In this document: positions 36,818 through 43,941 of the stretch, piece after piece
Layout: each line of letters opens with the position of its first letter
Position numbering within the stretch: the stretch's first letter is position 1
DNA from: Cytobacillus firmus NBRC 15306
Lineage (GTDB): Bacteria; Bacillota; Bacilli; Bacillales; Cytobacillaceae
Direction: 5' to 3'
NCBI RefSeq assembly: GCF_001591465.1
Contig: NZ_BCUY01000004.1
Coordinates: 1-64,000, forward strand
Length of the DNA stretch: 64,000 bases
Program-made: the position numbers and the translations under genes
Notes under the pieces: generated by a model
Seen by the model: only the letters and a program-made list of their open reading frames with translations
Told to the model about the DNA's origin: nothing
The model's database searches: none

Positions 36818-38614
36818 TTAATCTCCTGTTAATGCCAGGAACTCTTCCACATCATCCAAGCATAATTGCACGGCACTTTCCCAGAACTCAGGCTTGGTTA
36901 AATCAGCATTTAAATGCTTCATCGCTAAATCTTCAACTGTCATCGATGCAGTATCCTTTAATAGTGCTATATATTTTTCTTCATATCCTTTCCCTTCCTT
37001 TAATGCCTGTGCATAGATTCCGAGCGAGAATAAATACCCAAAAGTATATGGGAAATTATAGAATGGCACGCCAGTAATAAAGAAATGCAGTTTTGAAGCC
37101 CAGAAGGATGGATGATACTCATCAAGCGCGTCGCCATAAGCCTCTTTTTGGGCTGCCGCCATGATGTCATTCAGACGTTCGGCACTCACATTCCCCTGTT
37201 TTCTTTCTTCATAGAATCTGGTTTCAAACAGGAATCGCGCATGGATATTCATTAGCAGTGCAACCGATCTTTGTACTTTATCTTCTAATAGTGCCAGCTT
37301 CTCTTCTTCTGACCCTGCTTTTTTCACTGCGGCATCAGAGACAATCATTTCTGCAAAAGTAGAAGCTGTCTCTGCAACATTCATGGCATAATTTCGATTC
37401 AGCAAATGAAGATCTCTCATTGCATATGTATGAAAACCATGCCCGAGTTCATGTGCAAGGGTAGAAACATTGGATGGTGTCCCTGAGTATGTCATAAAGA
37501 TTCTTGATTGGCTGTCTTCAGGAAAGTAAGTATGAAAACCGCCTGGCGCCTTTCCTGGACGGTCCTCAGCTTCAATCCACTTTTCTTCAAAGGCTTTTTT
37601 TGAAAAGGAGGTCATCTCTTCTCCGAATTGGGCAAACTGCTCAAGGATAAATTCTGCGCCCTCCTGATAGGACAATTTCGTTTCTGACGCGGAGAGCGGC
37701 GCATCCAGGTCATACCAGCTTAATTTTTCTAAACCTAAAAGCTTTGCCTTTCTCTCCAGATATTTAACAAGAGGCGCTTTATTTCGGGAAATTACCTCCC
37801 ACATTGTTTCCAAGGTTTCTTTATTCATTCTGTTTAAGTCCAGCGGTTCCTTTAGAAAGTCATTCCATCCTCTTAATTTATATACATTTAATCTAAAACC
37901 GGCTAAGTGATTTAGGGTCTTGGATAAATAGTCAGACTGGCTGTTCCATGACTTTTCCCAATTATCAAAAACTTCCTTGCGCAACTTTCTGTCAGGACTT
38001 GAAAACTTATTGGCAGCCTGTCCAACTGAAAGCTGTTTTATCTCCCCATTTTCAGTGCATGGAATTTTTATGTTTCCCACTATTACGTCATACATCTGGC
38101 CCCATCCGTGGTAACCATCAACTGCAAGAGCATTAATGACAGTCTCTTCCTCCTGCGAAAGTTTTTCTGAGGCTTTTTCGCGGCGTTCGCTTAATACAAA
38201 TGAGAGTTCATTTAAACTTTGATCATTTATTACTTGCTCCCATGCACCGTGATCTAAACTTGCCAGCTTCTGATCAAATACAGTTAAAGCGTTTTGAAAA
38301 CCTGCACTCAATTCAGTAGTTGCCCCTCTAAGGTCTTTGGCTTTTTTATCTTCGGTATTTTGAGCCTGAAGACAACTGACAAAAGCTCCTGCCTGGCGCA
38401 CTTTTCTTGCCGTCTGCTGAAACAGCTCAATAATTTTACTTATTTCATCGGCATCTGCAGCTGAGTTAGAAGGCTCCCAATTATGGATTAGATTAGAAAA
38501 TGAATCAATATGTTTTCTTGTTTCCTGTAAATGCTGTTTAAATTCAGCTGAGTCGCTTCCATCCTTAAAAAAAACATCTAAATCCCACACTGATGAATAT
38601 GCTGCTGCAGTCAT
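36818..38614 (-). CDS. M3 family oligoendopeptidase
   Basis: 598-aa cytoplasmic zinc oligopeptidase of the PepF/M3 family, hydrolysing short peptides. The catalytic HELGH is at 388-392 (LAHELGHGFHTY), and the downstream glutamate is in NVAETASTFAEM. The length matches PepF homologues. ATG follows GGGGGGA. Single gene with a terminator shared with pssA. The exact substrate range cannot be read from sequence. Confidence 0.92.
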   Translation of the reverse strand: MTAAAYSSVWDLDVFFKDGSDSAEFKQHLQETRKHIDSFSNLIHNWEPSNSAADADEISKIIELFQQTARKVRQAGAFVSCLQAQNTEDKKAKDLRGATTELSAGFQNALTVFDQKLASLDHGAWEQVINDQSLNELSFVLSERREKASEKLSQEEETVINALAVDGYHGWGQMYDVIVGNIKIPCTENGEIKQLSVGQAANKFSSPDRKLRKEVFDNWEKSWNSQSDYLSKTLNHLAGFRLNVYKLRGWNDFLKEPLDLNRMNKETLETMWEVISRNKAPLVKYLERKAKLLGLEKLSWYDLDAPLSASETKLSYQEGAEFILEQFAQFGEEMTSFSKKAFEEKWIEAEDRPGKAPGGFHTYFPEDSQSRIFMTYSGTPSNVSTLAHELGHGFHTYAMRDLHLLNRNYAMNVAETASTFAEMIVSDAAVKKAGSEEEKLALLEDKVQRSVALLMNIHARFLFETRFYEERKQGNVSAERLNDIMAAAQKEAYGDALDEYHPSFWASKLHFFITGVPFYNFPYTFGYLFSLGIYAQALKEGKGYEEKYIALLKDTASMTVEDLAMKHLNADLTKPEFWESAVQLCLDDVEEFLALTGD

Positions 38615-38691
38615 ATAATCCCCCCATAATAAGTTTCGGCTGCAGAAATATTATACCTTGATTTTTCCGAAATTTCTATAAAATAGCACCT

Positions 38692-38723
38692 ATAAAAGAA
38701 GCCCATATCCTAAGATATGAGCC
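38692..38723 (-). terminator. Terminator after the small Gly/Tyr-rich gene
   Basis: A GCTCATATC/GATATGGGC stem on the minus strand followed by TTCTTTTATA. Confidence 0.6.
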
Positions 38724-38738
38724 AGCTGCTGGTTATCG

Positions 38739-38891
38739 CTACCTGAAATAGCCGCCATAATAAGCAAATCCCCCAAAAACAAGCAGCAGGATCAGCAGGA
38801 CAACTGCGAGGGCCAGCCAGAAACCGCCTCCTCCATAATAACCGCATGGATAAGGAGGAGGAATAGGATAACCGCCATAACCATAAGGCAT
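38739..38891 (-). CDS. Small Gly/Tyr/Pro-rich membrane protein, YjcZ-like
   Basis: 50 aa behind a strong SD (GGGAGGT, eight bases): a Tyr/Gly/Pro-rich head (MPYGYGGYPIPPPYPCGYYG), then one membrane helix (about 24-43) and a YYGGYFR tail. The composition resembles YjcZ-type small sporulation proteins, which accumulate in spores. That assignment is by composition only. Terminator follows. Confidence 0.7.
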   Translation of the reverse strand: MPYGYGGYPIPPPYPCGYYGGGGFWLALAVVLLILLLVFGGFAYYGGYFR

Positions 38892-39054
38892 AACCAATTA
38901 CCTCCCTTCGCCTTCTATTACTAAGATATGTAATAAATGGACAATCGATTAGGCTTTTGTACTAAATCACGGTTTAAAACTGATGTTTTCTTAGCACCTC
39001 TATTAGAAAAATTCATAGAATATACTAGAAGGAATTTTATGGGAGGAGTGTTAA

Positions 39055-39219
39055 ATGAAGATTATCTCAATCTGCAAGAAATGCAAAGGCACAGGCAGCA
39101 TAACAGCATGTAAATTCATAAAGAAAACCTGTCCTGCCTGTAAGGGATCAGGCAGAATGACAAAACACCTTTCTGAGATCAAGTATGAGGAACGCAATAA
39201 GTTTTTTCTTCACTCTTAG
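39055..39219 (+). CDS. Mini zinc-finger protein with two CxxCxGxG motifs
   Basis: 54 aa with GGGAGGAG six bases before the ATG. It has CKKCKGTG near residues 7-14 and CPACKGSG near 29-36, the exact repeat type of DnaJ zinc fingers, followed by a charged helix-like tail. One pair of such repeats forms one zinc site, so the protein is half a DnaJ zinc domain without J or substrate-binding domains. Its own terminator follows. Function unknown. Confidence 0.8.
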   Translation: MKIISICKKCKGTGSITACKFIKKTCPACKGSGRMTKHLSEIKYEERNKFFLHS

Positions 39220-39235
39220 CAGGGAGCGATTATCC

Positions 39236-39270
39236 GAACCCTTCCACAGGCAAGGGTTTTTTATTTTTTG
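39236..39270 (+). terminator. Terminator after the mini zinc-finger gene
   Basis: AACCCTT/AAGGGTT stem, eight-base loop, then TTTTATTTTTT. Confidence 0.85.
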
Positions 39271-39335
39271 CTGAAATACTATATAATGACATCGATAATT
39301 ATAACCATTGAAAGTTATGGATTGGAGTGAAACGT

Positions 39336-40301
39336 ATGAAACATGGCAGAACGATTTTGGCGGTTCTCCTTTTATTGCTCACTGCCGGCTGTTCTATGGA
39401 GGATGAGCAAAGTAAGAAAACTGCTGATGAACCTTCAAATAAAACTTCAGAAGCGACTGATTATACTATTATTGAGGCCTCAGCTCAGCAAATCGAGCAT
39501 ATTCAAGGAATTGGATATCCCGGAAATGATACCGGACTTTATCTTTCATCCAGCGAAGGCTTAAAATTTTTCAAAGATGGCATTTGGCACGAGACGACTT
39601 CTCTTAACCATGACTATATGGGATTTCAGGCTGTCAAAGATGGATTTATTGTCAGCGGCCATCCTGATAAGAATTCCGTTATAAAAAACCCTCTTGGAAT
39701 TGTGAAAAGTACAGATAAAGGAGCCTCTTTCAATAAACTGGCTTTTAGCGGAACAAGTTCCTTTCCTTTTCTAGCTGCAGGCTATGATACCAATTTAATC
39801 TATATGATCAATCAGGAAAATAACGATGAGCTCAAGGCAGGTGTATACCGATCTCAGGACGCAGGAAAAACATGGGATCCAGTCAGCTTAAAAGGACTTG
39901 AGGCCGACACTCTTGGTATGATTGCGGCACATCCAACTAATCCTGAAATCATGGCCATGTCAACAAGAAGCGGCATCTTTTACTCACAGGATAAAGGGGA
40001 AACTGTAAAATTAATATCTGAGCCAATTATGGCTACAGCCCTCACATTTACGGAAAACAGCTTGTATTATGCGTATGCAGATCAGGAAAAGGTTCAAATG
40101 AGCAAAATCGATCTTGAAACGATGGAAAGCTCACAAATTAATATCCCTTTTCTTAGCTATGACAATCCAATTACATACATTGCTGCCGATCATAAATCTG
40201 ACGGAAAGCTTGCTGTTTCAACTTATCTCAAAGATGTATATGAATCTGCAGACAGCGGTGAGAACTGGAAGCTCCTATTGAAAAACGGCAGAATTGAATA
40301 A
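39336..40301 (+). CDS. Secreted lipoprotein with BNR/Asp-box repeats
   Basis: 321 aa. The signal peptide ends in lipobox LTAGC, so the protein is probably a membrane-anchored lipoprotein. Asp-box-like repeats (STDKGASF, SQDAGKTW, SQDKGETV, SADSGENW) predict a sialidase-like beta-propeller. It matches what is annotated in Bacillaceae as an F510_1955-type glycosylhydrolase; no enzymatic residues could be confirmed. ATG 39336 lies eight bases after GGAG; a GTG at 39327 overlaps the SD. It shares a bidirectional terminator with sigK. Confidence 0.85.
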   Translation: MKHGRTILAVLLLLLTAGCSMEDEQSKKTADEPSNKTSEATDYTIIEASAQQIEHIQGIGYPGNDTGLYLSSSEGLKFFKDGIWHETTSLNHDYMGFQAVKDGFIVSGHPDKNSVIKNPLGIVKSTDKGASFNKLAFSGTSSFPFLAAGYDTNLIYMINQENNDELKAGVYRSQDAGKTWDPVSLKGLEADTLGMIAAHPTNPEIMAMSTRSGIFYSQDKGETVKLISEPIMATALTFTENSLYYAYADQEKVQMSKIDLETMESSQINIPFLSYDNPITYIAADHKSDGKLAVSTYLKDVYESADSGENWKLLLKNGRIE

Positions 40302-40304
40302 CTG

Positions 40305-40328
40305 AAGGGACAGTCTAACTGTCCCTTT
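40305..40328. terminator. Bidirectional terminator lipoprotein/sigK
   Basis: AAGGGACAG/CTGTCCCTT stem with a five- to six-base loop between convergent genes. Confidence 0.8.
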
Positions 40329-41046
40329 AGCTGTTATTTTTCCTTTTTTCTTTTTCCGCCCGATAAAACTCATGAAACATTTTCATTAATGCTCTCTTTT
40401 CAATTCTTGAGACATAACTTCTTGATATGCCAAGCTCTTTGGCAATTTCTCTTTGTGTTTTTTCTTTTTGCAGGTCAAGTCCGAACCTGCCGACAATGAC
40501 TTCTTTTTCTCTGTCATCTAAAACATCAATATACTCCTTCACTTTTTCCAGCTCCATATTTAGCTGAATCGTATTAATAACATCCTCAGATTCCGACTTA
40601 AGAACATCAATAAGAGATATTACATTGCCTTCTTTGTCCTGCCCGATAGGATCATGAAGGGATACATCTTTTTTAGTCTTCTTCAGTGCCCGTAAGTGCA
40701 TCAGTATCTCATTCTCAATACAGCGGGCTGCATAGGTGGCAAGCTTTGTGCCTTTCCCTTCCGAATAGCTCTCGATGGCCTTTATCAATCCGATTGTCCC
40801 TATTGAAATCAGATCCTCAGAATCCTCTCCTGTATTTTCAAATTTCTTTACAATATGGGCAACGAGCCTTAGATTATGTTCAATAAGCATATTACGGGCA
40901 TGTGAATCGCCTGCAGCCATCAAACGCAGGTATTTCTTTTCATCTGCAGGAGACAGCGGTTGAGGAAATGCATTATTTTTTACATAAGATACAAGAAACA
41001 CTATCTCCTTAACCAAAAACCCGAGTGCAGTTAAAATACCGGACAT
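40327..41046 (-). CDS. sigK: Sporulation sigma factor SigK
   Basis: 239-aa late mother-cell sigma factor, made as pro-SigK. The first 20 residues ([20 protein letters not shown]) form the inhibitory pro-sequence, and the mature form begins YVKNN. Region 2 ([27 protein letters not shown]) and region 4 ([22 protein letters not shown]) are intact. The gene is continuous, without the skin-type interruption of B. subtilis 168. The ATG follows GGGGGTGG. Confidence 0.97.
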   Translation of the reverse strand: MSGILTALGFLVKEIVFLVSYVKNNAFPQPLSPADEKKYLRLMAAGDSHARNMLIEHNLRLVAHIVKKFENTGEDSEDLISIGTIGLIKAIESYSEGKGTKLATYAARCIENEILMHLRALKKTKKDVSLHDPIGQDKEGNVISLIDVLKSESEDVINTIQLNMELEKVKEYIDVLDDREKEVIVGRFGLDLQKEKTQREIAKELGISRSYVSRIEKRALMKMFHEFYRAEKEKRKNNS

Positions 41047-41312
41047 CGTTCCACCCCCGCTTATAATGCGTTCAAAAATGCCTATAACTAATTCCTATGT
41101 ATGGATGGAGTTGTTTTTGTCTGTCCAATTCAGATAACTTCCTCAGAAAAAATTCCGTTCCTCATTTTTTCAGCCATTAGACCTCCATTAAAGCTTTTCG
41201 CTATGATGATAGGATATAATCATTCATGTTATAATTTTTATCGCCGGCATGCGGTATACATAGCTCCGTTTCAAGTTATATAAATAATCAGGAAGAAAGA
41301 GGTCTTGATAAT

Positions 41313-41477
41313 TTGAATGGTCAGAGAATAATTTTAGCCCTCGTATTTTTTATTGTTTTTCTTGACAGCCTTGCAAAGTTTATTTTTGAAGGTTTTTCTT
41401 TAAAGACCTTGCTGATATTGCTCGCAGTTTCTGGAATCGTCCTATTTCTCTGGATTTTCCCAAGCAAAAAGGACTGA
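41313..41477 (+). CDS. Small two-helix membrane protein
   Basis: 54 aa, TTG start with AGAGGTC about eight bases upstream. Two hydrophobic segments (about 5-18 and 31-49) are joined by a short loop, and the tail is FPSKKD. TATAAT sequences lie 80-100 bases upstream. The stop codon is within a terminator stem. I do not recognise a family; position between sigK and a cluster of tiny minus-strand genes suggests an accessory gene. Confidence 0.6.
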   Translation: MNGQRIILALVFFIVFLDSLAKFIFEGFSLKTLLILLAVSGIVLFLWIFPSKKD

Positions 41478-41508
41478 CTTCTCAATCCGGAAGTCAGTCC
41501 TTTTTCTT
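41469..41508. terminator. Bidirectional terminator
   Basis: AAGGACTGACTT/AAGTCAGTCCTT stem with T5 on the plus strand and T5 on the minus strand, overlapping the stop of the 54-aa gene. It can serve both the plus-strand gene and the tiny minus-strand ORF beyond it. Confidence 0.85.
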
Positions 41509-41518
41509 ATATTGCACA

Positions 41519-41599
41519 TTACTCTGTTACACTTACCTCAGCAGAAATGATGCAGCCGACAGTACCGCACACAACCAATCCCATTACGATCCAGAACAT
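41519..41599 (-). CDS. Possible 26-residue membrane peptide
   Basis: A 26-codon ORF (MFWIVMGLVVCGTVGCIIS...) whose ATG is six bases after AAGGGGTG. It is almost entirely one hydrophobic helix with a short acidic tail. The terminator at 41469-41508 follows directly. No family recognised; supported by SD, hydrophobic pattern and terminator only. Confidence 0.45.
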   Translation of the reverse strand: MFWIVMGLVVCGTVGCIISAEVSVTE

Positions 41600-41653
41600 C
41601 TTCCACACCCCTTATAAAATTCCTTATTTTCTTTAATGTAACATGGTTTTTGC

Positions 41654-41758
41654 TTAAGAAAAGGGGAGGAATGTGAACATTCTGTTAATCCGCATCAAGT
41701 GGATGAGTTCTTTTTTTTTTCGGAATTTCAAGGTTAAAATTAATATATGCAAAGACAT
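41654..41758 (-). CDS. Possible diverged YrzI-like small protein
   Basis: 34 codons behind a very strong SD (AGGAGGTAAGGAG). The first 15 residues (MSLHILILTLKFRKK) resemble the N terminus of the nearby YrzI (MTLNILFLTVTIKKR), but the rest differs. A run of ten A after codon 13 could have caused a frameshift; the alternative frame stops after eight to nine more residues. It may be a tandem YrzI copy in decay. Confidence 0.45.
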   Translation of the reverse strand: MSLHILILTLKFRKKKELIHLMRINRMFTFLPFS

Positions 41759-41789
41759 ACTCCTTACCTCCTAACCGGTTACAGCTTTG

Positions 41790-41849
41790 TTAGGTAGAAT
41801 CTTTCTCCACCCAGAAAATTGCCTGACGTCCTTGTAAAATGTAAATCAT
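41790..41849 (-). CDS. Possible 19-residue ORF
   Basis: MIYILQGRQAIFWVEKDST, with AAAGGTGG eight bases before the ATG. It lies between yrzI and the YrzI-like ORF on the same strand. There is no similarity I can name; it may be a chance ORF or part of a tiny-gene operon. Confidence 0.25.
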   Translation of the reverse strand: MIYILQGRQAIFWVEKDST

Positions 41850-41885
41850 TTAACAAACCACCTTTCTTGTTTTTTGTCACTGAAA

Positions 41886-42026
41886 TTAAAATGGGCGGTA
41901 AATGGAGAATTGACGATCACGGTTTTGTTCAATAATTTCTTTAGCCATTTGTTCACGAACTACATCTTCTGCTGATACGTGACGTTTTTTTATCGTGACT
42001 GTTAAAAATAAGATATTTAATGTCAT
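41886..42026 (-). CDS. yrzI: YrzI family small protein
   Basis: 46 aa: hydrophobic N terminus MTLNILFLTVTIKKR followed by a charged helix (SAEDVVREQMAKEIIEQNRDRQ) and a short tail. This is the pattern of the YrzI family of small Bacillus proteins, of unknown function. The ATG at 42026 is eight bases after GAGGAGGTGG; the longer ORF has no SD. In B. subtilis yrzI also lies in the yrr/yrh region. Confidence 0.8.
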   Translation of the reverse strand: MTLNILFLTVTIKKRHVSAEDVVREQMAKEIIEQNRDRQFSIYRPF

Positions 42027-42067
42027 TAGATATTCCACCTCCTCTTTCATATCCTGCCAAAAGGCAC

Positions 42068-42101
42068 AAAAAAGCCGCAAAGAGATATACTCCCAGCGGC
42101 C
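42068..42101 (-). terminator. Second hairpin downstream of the 26-aa ORF
   Basis: GCCGC/GCGGC stem on the minus strand followed by T6, just upstream of the yrzI SD. Confidence 0.6.
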
Positions 42102-42112
42102 TGCCATTTAGG

Positions 42113-42148
42113 CTTAAAAAACCGCAGGGCACAATTCTCCCCTGCGGC
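42113..42148 (-). terminator. Terminator after the 26-aa ORF
   Basis: CCGCAGGG/CCCTGCGG stem on the minus strand followed by T6. Confidence 0.8.
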
Positions 42149-42176
42149 ATGGATATGTAATGTCAATAAAGCAAAT

Positions 42177-42257
42177 CTAAGCGATCCATTCCATGTAGGT
42201 CGAATTTGTACAATATTTATTTAGCTGTGCTTCTAATACAATTGCAGTTAACATCAT
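42177..42257 (-). CDS. Stand-alone 26-residue small protein gene
   Basis: MMLTAIVLEAQLNKYCTNST followed by YMEWIA, with AAAAAGGAGG nine bases before the double ATG. A near-consensus sigma-A promoter lies 42-70 bases upstream and a strong terminator follows within 65 bases. The complete transcription unit of about 180 nt argues for a real tiny gene (or a small RNA with a coding part). I do not recognise the peptide. Confidence 0.6.
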   Translation of the reverse strand: MMLTAIVLEAQLNKYCTNSTYMEWIA

Positions 42258-42298
42258 TTCATTCGACCTCCTTTTTAGAATTTTCACTTACACTGGTA

Positions 42299-42327
42299 AT
42301 TATATCCACGATTATGCAGTTTGTAAA
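42299..42327 (-). promoter_or_regulatory. Near-consensus sigma-A promoter of the 26-aa gene
   Basis: TTTACA (42322-42327) and TATAAT (42299-42304) on the minus strand with a 17-base spacer. Confidence 0.75.
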
Positions 42328-42365
42328 CCTTTTTTTCTCATTTTTATTAAAAATTTTAATTTATG

Positions 42366-42393
42366 AAAAAAAACGCCCGGAAGTCCGGGCGCT
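42366..42393 (-). terminator. Terminator after yrhC
   Basis: CGCCCGGA/TCCGGGCG stem with a two-base loop and T8 on the minus strand. Confidence 0.85.
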
Positions 42394-42401
42394 GATTTTC
42401 A

Positions 42402-42662
42402 TTATTTTCTCATGAGGTATTCCTGGCCTTCATCCGTTTCATTCAATTTCGTTCTGCATCGTTTGGAAAGGATAAAGAAAAGGATTGAGCCTATAAGGAA
42501 AGCTAAAGAAGATCCAGCCATTATATATAAATCAGAAACTGTATTTGCAGTGTCAGGGATAATTAAGCCAATGTAAAAAAACGATCCGACAGCGAGCATT
42601 GAAATTGCAAATCGCTTGAAATCCACCATTTTTTCATATAAGTGCTTTGCTTCGTTCATCAT
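42402..42662 (-). CDS. yrhC: YrhC family membrane protein
   Basis: 86 aa with two membrane helices (about 17-35 and 45-66) and a charged C terminus. It resembles the YrhC family, normally encoded after mtnN-mccA-mccB in B. subtilis. Here it follows mtnN directly. AGAAGGTGAT precedes two adjacent ATG codons; I use the first. Function unknown. Confidence 0.85.
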   Translation of the reverse strand: MMNEAKHLYEKMVDFKRFAISMLAVGSFFYIGLIIPDTANTVSDLYIMAGSSLAFLIGSILFFILSKRCRTKLNETDEGQEYLMRK

Positions 42663-42747
42663 TTATTATCACCTTCTAAGAAAGACTATAATTCTACCTT
42701 AACATACTTAGCAAGCGTGAAGGTGATGTAAATAATGTAAGATAGGA

Positions 42748-42781
42748 AAAAAAGGGAAAAGCCGATTCATGTATAACGGCC
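42748..42781 (-). terminator. Weak terminator after mtnN
   Basis: A GCCG/CGGC stem with a 12-base loop followed by TTTTCCCTTTTTTT on the minus strand. Confidence 0.45.
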
Positions 42782-42789
42782 TGTCATTT

Positions 42790-43494
42790 TTACTTGTTAT
42801 TCTTAAGGGCATCTACTATCTTCATTACAAGTGTAGCAGAATGAAGTGCTGCCTTCTCCAAAAATTGCTCAAATGAAACATCGGATTCTTTTCCTGCAAT
42901 ATCTGACAGGGCACGGATGACAACAAAAGGAGTCTCAAATTGATGTGCAACCTGCGCAACCGCTGCTGCTTCCATTTCTACTGCCTGAAGGTCTGTAAAT
43001 TTATCACGGATATAATCCACTCTTGCCGGATCATTCATGAAGGAGTCACCTGTTGCAATTAACCCTCTGACAACCTGGATATCCCCAATTTCCTTGGCGC
43101 ATGCTTCAGCAATCTGCACGAGGCTGTGATCGGCTTCGAATGCTGCCGGCAATTGAGGTACCTGTCCATATTCGTAGCCAAAAGCAGTAACGTCTACATC
43201 ATGATGTCTAACCTCAGTCGAAATTACCGTATCTCCCACATTCAGTTCAGGATTAAATCCTCCCGCTGAACCGGTGTTAATGACATAATCCGGCTTGTAC
43301 CGCTCCAAAAGGATGGCAGTCGACATGGCTGCATTTACTTTGCCTATTCCAGAACGGAGCAGCACAACATCCGCACCACTCATTTTTCCTGCTGTAAACT
43401 CGCATCCGGCAATAGTATCCTGTTGCTTATCTTCTATTTTATCTCTAAGCAAAGTAACTTCCTCTTCCATTGCTCCAATAATAGCTATTTTCAT
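42790..43494 (-). CDS. mtnN: 5'-methylthioadenosine/S-adenosylhomocysteine nucleosidase
   Basis: 234-aa nucleosidase that removes adenine from MTA and SAH in methionine salvage. Key blocks are [27 protein letters not shown] (substrate-binding Glu) and the catalytic Asp in ALSDIAG. Length is normal. In B. subtilis it is in the yrrT-mtnN-mccA-mccB-yrhC operon; here the flanking yrrT, mccA and mccB are absent. Confidence 0.96.
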   Translation of the reverse strand: MKIAIIGAMEEEVTLLRDKIEDKQQDTIAGCEFTAGKMSGADVVLLRSGIGKVNAAMSTAILLERYKPDYVINTGSAGGFNPELNVGDTVISTEVRHHDVDVTAFGYEYGQVPQLPAAFEADHSLVQIAEACAKEIGDIQVVRGLIATGDSFMNDPARVDYIRDKFTDLQAVEMEAAAVAQVAHQFETPFVVIRALSDIAGKESDVSFEQFLEKAALHSATLVMKIVDALKNNK

Positions 43495-43708
43495 TTTAAA
43501 ACCTCTTTCTGATTTTTCTATGCTTTAATTACATTCATGGTATAAGCATGCCCATATGATTTATGCAAACTCTATTCTACCATCATAGACGGGATGTTTG
43601 CCATATTCGTAAATAATTCATGCATTAACCTCTTAGGTTTTGAAAGTTGCCAGACTAAAACTCACCCCATAAAATAAAAGATAGTATCGAAGGGAAGGGG
43701 GAATCACG

Positions 43709-43915
43709 ATGAATTTCCAGTTTGATTTGATAGAAGATAAGGTTGAGTTTTATGAGGCTCCTACTCTAAAGGAGCTTGAAAAGAAGATAAATTTACAGAT
43801 TGAGCATAATAAAGCCATCCTTTTATCTGTCCACCACGTATCGCATCAAATGCATCTTGATGAGAATGGAAGGACTTATTTCTCGGCGGTGGTTCACTAT
43901 AAAGCAAAAAAATAA
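43709..43915 (+). CDS. yrzA: DUF2536 family protein YrzA
   Basis: 68-aa small protein beginning MNFQFDLIEDKVEFYEA, matching the DUF2536 (YrzA) family in sequence and size. The ATG has GAAGGGAAGGGGG upstream. Divergent from mtnN and convergent with yrrS, sharing a bidirectional terminator with it. Function unknown. Confidence 0.88.
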   Translation: MNFQFDLIEDKVEFYEAPTLKELEKKINLQIEHNKAILLSVHHVSHQMHLDENGRTYFSAVVHYKAKK

Positions 43916-43941
43916 GGACGCCTTGGCGTCCTTATTAACTA
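43909..43941. terminator. Bidirectional terminator yrzA/yrrS
   Basis: AATAAGGACGCC/GGCGTCCTTATT with a two-base loop. Confidence 0.85.

Noticed and set aside
40327-41046. A recombination site of a skin-like element within sigK
   Set aside because: The coding frame is continuous and matches full-length SigK; no recombinase gene in the window.
41671-41780. Plus-strand GTG ORF of about 33 codons
   Set aside because: SD only three bases from the start and antisense to the better supported YrzI-like ORF.
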